From positions 1 to 38,917 of the forward strand of contig CAXKVV010001523.1 in assembly GCA_964058805.1 (NCBI GenBank): a DNA stretch of 38,917 bases, in the 5' to 3' direction. Shown piece after piece: positions 30,943 through 38,917 of the stretch. Under the pieces are notes generated by a model. It did not search any database. It was given only the letters and a program-made list of their open reading frames with translations, and was not told where the DNA came from. The position numbers and the translations under genes were made by a program. Within the stretch, counting starts at the first letter, position 1, and every line of letters starts with the position of its first letter. Origin of the DNA: Schoenoplectus triqueter (lineage: Eukaryota > Streptophyta > Magnoliopsida > Poales > Cyperaceae).

Positions 30943-32715
30943 ATGCATCCGGATGAGGTTTTGTGCAAAATGAGTGTCATAGAATATTCATATTGAATAT
31001 TTAATTGAAAAAAATATATAATAGACAATATTAGAAGTGTTCATATGAATTTGCACAAAGTTTTGCTCAGCATTGAGTCCAAAATAACATAAAACGCAGC
31101 TAACTTGTTTAAACAGTGGTTCTTAATACATATGGAATATGCTATAGCCAAAATGAGTGTGGTAGAATCTTCATATTGAATATACAATATTAATGACAAA
31201 TAATAGGCAATATTAGAAGTGTCCATATGAATTTGCATGAATTTATTTGATGTTATGAGCCTAAACTAATATAAACCACCAATAACTTGTTTAAATAACA
31301 GTTTTTAACGCATCCGGATGAAGTTTTGGTCAAAATGATTGTTGTGGAATCTTTATATTGAATATTTCAATGTAAGAACATTTAATAGACAATATTAAAT
31401 GTTCTTTATATTGAATAATTTGTTTAAACAGCAGATTTAAATGCATCTGGATGAAGTTTTAGGCAAACTGATTGTCGTATAATCTTCGTATAGAATATTG
31501 AAATATAAAAACATATAATAGACAATACTATGAGTGTCTATATGAACCCGGCTGAATTGATGCTCAGTTATGAAGGCCGGAATAACGTAAAAGACTAACA
31601 AGTTGGTTAAATAACAGTTTATGATGCATCTGGATGATGTTTTGGTTAAAATGATTGTCTTAGAATCATTATATTGAATATTTCATCATAAAGACATATA
31701 ATAGGCAATATTAAAAGTATCCATACGAATTTCAATGAATATATGCGTGGTTATGTGGCCAAAATAACATAAAACACAAATAACTTGTTAAAACAGCTAG
31801 TTTTGATGCATTGGGATGGAGTTTTGCCGAAAATTATACTCATAGAATCTTTGTATTGAATATTTAATTATAAAAACTTTTAATAGACGGCATTACGAGT
31901 ATTCATACGAATTTTCACGAATTTATGCGCAGTTATGAGTCCAAAATAACATAAAATGCGTACAATTTGTTTGAACAACAGTTTTTAATGCATCCGGATG
32001 AAGTTTGTGAAAAATAATTGTCGTGAAATATTCATAGCGAATATTTAATCGCAAAAACATATAGCAGAAAATATTAGGAGTGTTCATATGAATTTGCAAG
32101 AATTTGTGCGCAATTATGATGCCAAAATAATATAAAACGCAAATAATTTGTTTAAATAGCAGTTTTTAATGCATATGGATGATGTTTTAGGAAAACTGAG
32201 TGTCGTAGAATCATTATATTGAGTATTTCATTATAAAAACATATACTAGACAATATTAGAAGTGTCCGTATGAACCCGCGTGAATTGATTCGCAGTTATG
32301 ATGCCAAAATAACGTAAAAGACAAATAAGTTGTTTAAATAAGATTTTTTTATGCATCTGGATAATGTTTTAGTCAAACTTTGTGTCGTAGAATTATTATA
32401 TGTAATATTTCATTATAAAAACATATCATAGACAATATTAGAAGTGTCCGTATGAATTTCTATGAATATATGCGTGGTTATGTGGCCAAAATAACGTAAA
32501 ACACAAACAACTTGTTAAAACAGCTACTTTTAATGCATCAGGATGGAGTTTTGTCGAATATTATAGTCGTAGAATTTTTATATTGAATATTTAATTATAA
32601 CAACTCTTAGTAGACAGTATTGCGAGTATTCATATGAATTTGCACGAATTTATGCGCAGTTATGAGGCCAAAACAACATAAAATGCATACGACTTGTTTG
32701 ACGCGGCAGTTTTTA
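30943..32715. repeat. HOR copy 11
   Basis: 1773 bp. Variants C, T, 7T. Confidence 0.95.
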
Positions 32716-34488
32716 ATGCATCCGGATGAGGTTTTGTGCAAAATGAGTGTCATAGAATATTCATATTGAATATTTAATTGAAAAAAATATATAATAGACA
32801 ATATTAGAAGTGTTCATATGAATTTGCACAAAGTTTTGCTCAGCATTGAGTCCAAAATAACATAAAACGCAGCTAACTTGTTTAAACAGTGGTTCTTAAT
32901 ACATATGGAATATGCTATAGCCAAAATGAGTGTGGTAGAATCTTCATATTGAATATACAATATTAATGACAAATAATAGGCAATATTAGAAGTGTCCATA
33001 TGAATTTGCATGAATTTATTTGATGTTATGAGCCTAAACTAATATAAACCACCAATAACTTGTTTAAATAACAGTTTTTAATGCATCCGGATGAAGTTTT
33101 GGTCAAAATGATTGTTGTGGAATCTTTATATTGAATATTTCAATGTAAGAACATTTAATAGACAATATTAAATGTTCTTTATATTGAATAATTTGTTTAA
33201 ACAGCAGATTTAAATGCATCTGGATGAAGTTTTAGGCAAACTGATTGTCGTATAATCTTCGTATAGAATATTGAAATATAAAAACATATAATAGACAATA
33301 CTATGAGTGTCTATATGAACCCGGCTGAATTGATGCTCAGTTATGAAGGCCGGAATAACGTAAAAGACTAACAAGTTGGTTAAATAACAGTTTATGATGC
33401 ATCTGGATGATGTTTTGGTTAAAATGATTGTCTTAGAATCATTATATTGAATATTTCATCATAAAGACATATAATAGGCAATATTAAAAGTATCCATACG
33501 AATTTCAATGAATATATGCGTGGTTATGTGGCCAAAATAACATAAAACACAAATAACTTGTTAAAACAGCTAGTTTTGATGCATTGGGATGGAGTTTTGC
33601 CGAAAATTATACTCATAGAATCTTTGTATTGAATATTTAATTATAAAAACTTTTAATAGACGGCATTACGAGTATTCATACGAATTTTCACGAATTTATG
33701 CGCAGTTATGAGTCCAAAATAACATAAAATGCGTACAATTTGTTTGAACAACAGTTTTTAATGCATCCGGATGAAGTTTGTGAAAAATAATTGTCGTGAA
33801 ATATTCATAGCGAATATTTAATCGCAAAAACATATAGCAGAAAATATTAGGAGTGTTCATATGAATTTGCAAGAATTTGTGCGCAATTATGATGCCAAAA
33901 TAATATAAAACGCAAATAATTTGTTTAAATAGCAGTTTTTAATGCATATGGATGATGTTTTAGGAAAACTGAGTGTCGTAGAATCATTATATTGAGTATT
34001 TCATTATAAAAACATATACTAGACAATATTAGAAGTGTCCGTATGAACCCGCGTGAATTGATTCGCAGTTATGATGCCAAAATAACGTAAAAGACAAATA
34101 AGTTGTTTAAATAAGATTTTTTTATGCATCTGGATAATGTTTTAGTCAAACTTTGTGTCGTAGAATTATTATATGTAATATTTCATTATAAAAACATATC
34201 ATAGACAATATTAGAAGTGTCCGTATGAATTTCTATGAATATATGCGTGGTTATGTGGCCAAAATAACGTAAAACACAAACAACTTGTTAAAACAGCTAC
34301 TTTTAATGCATCAGGATGGAGTTTTGTCGAATATTATAGTCGTAGAATTTTTATATTGAATATTTAATTATAACAACTCTTAGTAGACAGTATTGCGAGT
34401 ATTCATATGAATTTGCACGAATTTATGCGCAGTTATGAGGCCAAAACAACATAAAATGCATACGACTTGTTTGACGCGGCAGTTTTTA
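32716..34488. repeat. HOR copy 12
   Basis: 1773 bp. Monomer C starts with AATGCATCC (T variant), otherwise T, 7T. Confidence 0.95.
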
Positions 34489-36261
34489 ATGCATCCGGAT
34501 GAGGTTTTGTGCAAAATGAGTGTCATAGAATATTCATATTGAATATTTAATTGAAAAAAATATATAATAGACAATATTAGAAGTGTTCATATGAATTTGC
34601 ACAAAGTTTTGCTCAGCATTGAGTCCAAAATAACATAAAACGCAGCTAACTTGTTTAAACAGTGGTTCTTAATACATATGGAATATGCTATAGCCAAAAT
34701 GAGTGTGGTAGAATCTTCATATTGAATATACAATATTAATGACAAATAATAGGCAATATTAGAAGTGTCCATATGAATTTGCATGAATTTATTTGATGTT
34801 ATGAGCCTAAACTAATATAAACCACCAATAACTTGTTTAAATAACAGTTTTTAACGCATCCGGATGAAGTTTTGGTCAAAATGATTGTTGTGGAATCTTT
34901 ATATTGAATATTTCAATGTAAGAACATTTAATAGACAATATTAAATGTTCTTTATATTGAATAATTTGTTTAAACAGCAGATTTAAATGCATCTGGATGA
35001 AGTTTTAGGCAAACTGATTGTCGTATAATCTTCGTATAGAATATTGAAATATAAAAACATATAATAGACAATACTATGAGTGTCTATATGAACCCGGCTG
35101 AATTGATGCTCAGTTATGAAGGCCGGAATAACGTAAAAGACTAACAAGTTGGTTAAATAACAGTTTATGATGCATCTGGATGATGTTTTGGTTAAAATGA
35201 TTGTCTTAGAATCATTATATTGAATATTTCATCATAAAGACATATAATAGGCAATATTAAAAGTATCCATACGAATTTCAATGAATATATGCGTGGTTAT
35301 GTGGCCAAAATAACATAAAACACAAATAACTTGTTAAAACAGCTAGTTTTGATGCATTGGGATGGAGTTTTGCCGAAAATTATACTCATAGAATCTTTGT
35401 ATTGAATATTTAATTATAAAAACTTTTAATAGACGGCATTACGAGTATTCATACGAATTTTCACGAATTTATGCGCAGTTATGAGTCCAAAATAACATAA
35501 AATGCGTACAATTTGTTTGAACAACAGTTTTTAATGCATCCGGATGAAGTTTGTGAAAAATAATTGTCGTGAAATATTCATAGCGAATATTTAATCGCAA
35601 AAACATATAGCAGAAAATATTAGGAGTGTTCATATGAATTTGCAAGAATTTGTGCGCAATTATGATGCCAAAATAATATAAAACGCAAATAATTTGTTTA
35701 AATAGCAGTTTTTAATGCATATGGATGATGTTTTAGGAAAACTGAGTGTCGTAGAATCATTATATTGAGTATTTCATTATAAAAACATATACTAGACAAT
35801 ATTAGAAGTGTCCGTATGAACCCGCGTGAATTGATTCGCAGTTATGATGCCAAAATAACGTAAAAGACAAATAAGTTGTTTAAATAAGATTTTTTTATGC
35901 ATCTGGATAATGTTTTAGTCAAACTTTGTGTCGTAGAATTATTATATGTAATATTTCATTATAAAAACATATCATAGACAATATTAGAAGTGTCCGTATG
36001 AATTTCTATGAATATATGCGTGGTTATGTGGCCAAAATAACGTAAAACACAAACAACTTGTTAAAACAGCTACTTTTAATGCATCAGGATGGAGTTTTGT
36101 CGAATATTATAGTCGTAGAATTTTTATATTGAATATTTAATTATAACAACTCTTAGTAGACAGTATTGCGAGTATTCATATGAATTTGCACGAATTTATG
36201 CGCAGTTATGAGGCCAAAACAACATAAAATGCATACGACTTGTTTGACGCGGCAGTTTTTA
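34489..36261. repeat. HOR copy 13
   Basis: 1773 bp. Back to the C variant in monomer C (AACGCATCC), T, 7T. Confidence 0.95.
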
Positions 36262-38034
36262 ATGCATCCGGATGAGGTTTTGTGCAAAATGAGTGTCATA
36301 GAATATTCATATTGAATATTTAATTGAAAAAAATATATAATAGACAATATTAGAAGTGTTCATATGAATTTGCACAAAGTTTTGCTCAGCATTGAGTCCA
36401 AAATAACATAAAACGCAGCTAACTTGTTTAAACAGTGGTTCTTAATACATATGGAATATGCTATAGCCAAAATGAGTGTGGTAGAATCTTCATATTGAAT
36501 ATACAATATTAATGACAAATAATAGGCAATATTAGAAGTGTCCATATGAATTTGCATGAATTTATTTGATGTTATGAGCCTAAACTAATATAAACCACCA
36601 ATAACTTGTTTAAATAACAGTTTTTAATGCATCCGGATGAAGTTTTGGTCAAAATGATTGTTGTGGAATCTTTATATTGAATATTTCAATGTAAGAACAT
36701 TTAATAGACAATATTAAATGTTCTTTATATTGAATAATTTGTTTAAACAGCAGATTTAAATGCATCTGGATGAAGTTTTAGGCAAACTGATTGTCGTATA
36801 ATCTTCGTATAGAATATTGAAATATAAAAACATATAATAGACAATACTATGAGTGTCTATATGAACCCGGCTGAATTGATGCTCAGTTATGAAGGCCGGA
36901 ATAACGTAAAAGACTAACAAGTTGGTTAAATAACAGTTTATGATGCATCTGGATGATGTTTTGGTTAAAATGATTGTCTTAGAATCATTATATTGAATAT
37001 TTCATCATAAAGACATATAATAGGCAATATTAAAAGTATCCATACGAATTTCAATGAATATATGCGTGGTTATGTGGCCAAAATAACATAAAACACAAAT
37101 AACTTGTTAAAACAGCTAGTTTTGATGCATTGGGATGGAGTTTTGCCGAAAATTATACTCATAGAATCTTTGTATTGAATATTTAATTATAAAAACTTTT
37201 AATAGACGGCATTACGAGTATTCATACGAATTTTCACGAATTTATGCGCAGTTATGAGTCCAAAATAACATAAAATGCGTACAATTTGTTTGAACAACAG
37301 TTTTTAATGCATCCGGATGAAGTTTGTGAAAAATAATTGTCGTGAAATATTCATAGCGAATATTTAATCGCAAAAACATATAGCAGAAAATATTAGGAGT
37401 GTTCATATGAATTTGCAAGAATTTGTGCGCAATTATGATGCCAAAATAATATAAAACGCAAATAATTTGTTTAAATAGCAGTTTTTAATGCATATGGATG
37501 ATGTTTTAGGAAAACTGAGTGTCGTAGAATCATTATATTGAGTATTTCATTATAAAAACATATACTAGACAATATTAGAAGTGTCCGTATGAACCCGCGT
37601 GAATTGATTCGCAGTTATGATGCCAAAATAACGTAAAAGACAAATAAGTTGTTTAAATAAGATTTTTTTATGCATCTGGATAATGTTTTAGTCAAACTTT
37701 GTGTCGTAGAATTATTATATGTAATATTTCATTATAAAAACATATCATAGACAATATTAGAAGTGTCCGTATGAATTTCTATGAATATATGCGTGGTTAT
37801 GTGGCCAAAATAACGTAAAACACAAACAACTTGTTAAAACAGCTACTTTTAATGCATCAGGATGGAGTTTTGTCGAATATTATAGTCGTAGAATTTTTAT
37901 ATTGAATATTTAATTATAACAACTCTTAGTAGACAGTATTGCGAGTATTCATATGAATTTGCACGAATTTATGCGCAGTTATGAGGCCAAAACAACATAA
38001 AATGCATACGACTTGTTTGACGCGGCAGTTTTTA
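36262..38034. repeat. HOR copy 14
   Basis: 1773 bp. T variant in monomer C, T, 7T. Confidence 0.95.
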
Positions 38035-38917
38035 ATGCATCCGGATGAGGTTTTGTGCAAAATGAGTGTCATAGAATATTCATATTGAATATTTAATTGA
38101 AAAAAATATATAATAGACAATATTAGAAGTGTTCATATGAATTTGCACAAAGTTTTGCTCAGCATTGAGTCCAAAATAACATAAAACGCAGCTAACTTGT
38201 TTAAACAGTGGTTCTTAATACATATGGAATATGCTATAGCCAAAATGAGTGTGGTAGAATCTTCATATTGAATATACAATATTAATGACAAATAATAGGC
38301 AATATTAGAAGTGTCCATATGAATTTGCATGAATTTATTTGATGTTATGAGCCTAAACTAATATAAACCACCAATAACTTGTTTAAATAACAGTTTTTAA
38401 TGCATCCGGATGAAGTTTTGGTCAAAATGATTGTTGTGGAATCTTTATATTGAATATTTCAATGTAAGAACATTTAATAGACAATATTAAATGTTCTTTA
38501 TATTGAATAATTTGTTTAAACAGCAGATTTAAATGCATCTGGATGAAGTTTTAGGCAAACTGATTGTCGTATAATCTTCGTATAGAATATTGAAATATAA
38601 AAACATATAATAGACAATACTATGAGTGTCTATATGAACCCGGCTGAATTGATGCTCAGTTATGAAGGCCGGAATAACGTAAAAGACTAACAAGTTGGTT
38701 AAATAACAGTTTATGATGCATCTGGATGATGTTTTGGTTAAAATGATTGTCTTAGAATCATTATATTGAATATTTCATCATAAAGACATATAATAGGCAA
38801 TATTAAAAGTATCCATACGAATTTCAATGAATATATGCGTGGTTATGTGGCCAAAATAACATAAAACACAAATAACTTGTTAAAACAGCTAGTTTTGATG
38901 CATTGGGATGGAGTTTT
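38035..38917. repeat. HOR copy 15, cut by window end
   Basis: Monomers A to E complete and the first ~20 bp of F. T variant in monomer C. Confidence 0.95.

Larger units (their letters stand above)
13128..38917. repeat. Satellite array, 1773/1774-bp higher-order repeat of ten ~182-bp monomers
   Basis: The array begins inside a J-type monomer and continues past the window end. The HOR is repeated 14 full times plus a partial copy, always in the same orientation. Each HOR has ten monomers, each opening with an ATGCATCYGGATGA-like box (ATACAT in monomer B): nine of 181-184 bp and one of 133 bp. Monomers within one HOR differ clearly from each other, while the same monomer in different HORs is nearly identical. 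The 1773/1774 alternation comes from a 7T or 8T run at the H/I boundary. Monomer size and homogeneity are like those of centromeric satellites. That role is inferred; no functional evidence exists here. Two short reverse-strand ORFs recur in every HOR and are not considered genes. Confidence 0.97.

Noticed and set aside
13306..38330. Two reverse-strand ORFs of 64 and 65 codons that recur in every HOR
   Set aside because: They occur only because the HOR is nearly identical from copy to copy. They have no recognisable domain, lie in non-coding satellite monomers, and equivalent frames are not open in the sister monomers.
13128..38917. CRISPR-like array
   Set aside because: The repeats are ~182 bp, contiguous, without unique spacers, and in a plant context.
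13128..38917. CENP-B box in the satellite monomers
   Set aside because: The TTCG and CGGG parts occur separately (for example TTCGTATAG and AACCCGG in monomer D) but never with the required spacing.
1..38917. tRNA, rRNA or other known RNA genes
   Set aside because: No cloverleaf with the usual A and B box sequences and no rRNA-like sequence was recognised on either strand by eye.

Overview
This is nuclear plant DNA, probably from a flowering plant. It holds no intact gene. The evidence for a plant is a decayed Ty3/gypsy retrotransposon of the Tat type, whose pol region carries a second RNase H, next to a large tandem satellite built from ~182-bp units. I cannot name the species from the sequence.

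Layout. (1) 1-430 holds one copy of a dispersed repeat; a diverged copy in the same orientation lies at about 12750-13127. (2) 431-1560 is a very AT-rich tract ending in an (AAT)n microsatellite. (3) 1560-2990 is tiled with short stem-loops whose loops are conserved while their stems change in a compensatory way. It ends in a TATA box and a strong hairpin, and may be the LTR/leader of the retroelement that follows. (4) 3028-7427 is the broken Tat element: a gag zinc-knuckle remnant, then reverse transcriptase, RNase H, a second archaeal-type RNase H and integrase. It carries one frameshift and ten internal stops. The N-terminal part of gag and the protease were not found. (5) 7428-13127 is non-coding debris: an LTR/promoter-like patch, a local duplication, an array of CACGTG/CCACATGG-type palindromes, and a ~290-bp foldback. 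(6) About 13128 to the window end is a satellite array with a higher-order repeat (HOR) of 1773-1774 bp. There are 14 complete units and a partial fifteenth, and the array runs off the window.

Satellite organisation. Each HOR has ten monomers: nine of 181-184 bp and one of 133 bp. The monomers fall into four types. Their order, and the hybrid short monomer, fit an ancestral block of three tetramers (12 monomers) that lost about 0.4 kb across two and a half monomers. Copies 2-15 differ at only a handful of sites, while the edge copy carries about ten private differences. This points to very recent homogenisation, as in centromeric arrays, though nothing here proves centromere function.

The two items most worth following up are the covarying stem-loop field upstream of the retroelement (1.56-2.99 kb) and the regular ten-monomer HOR with its hybrid monomer. 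The short reverse-strand ORFs that recur in every HOR are a by-product of the repeat, not genes.
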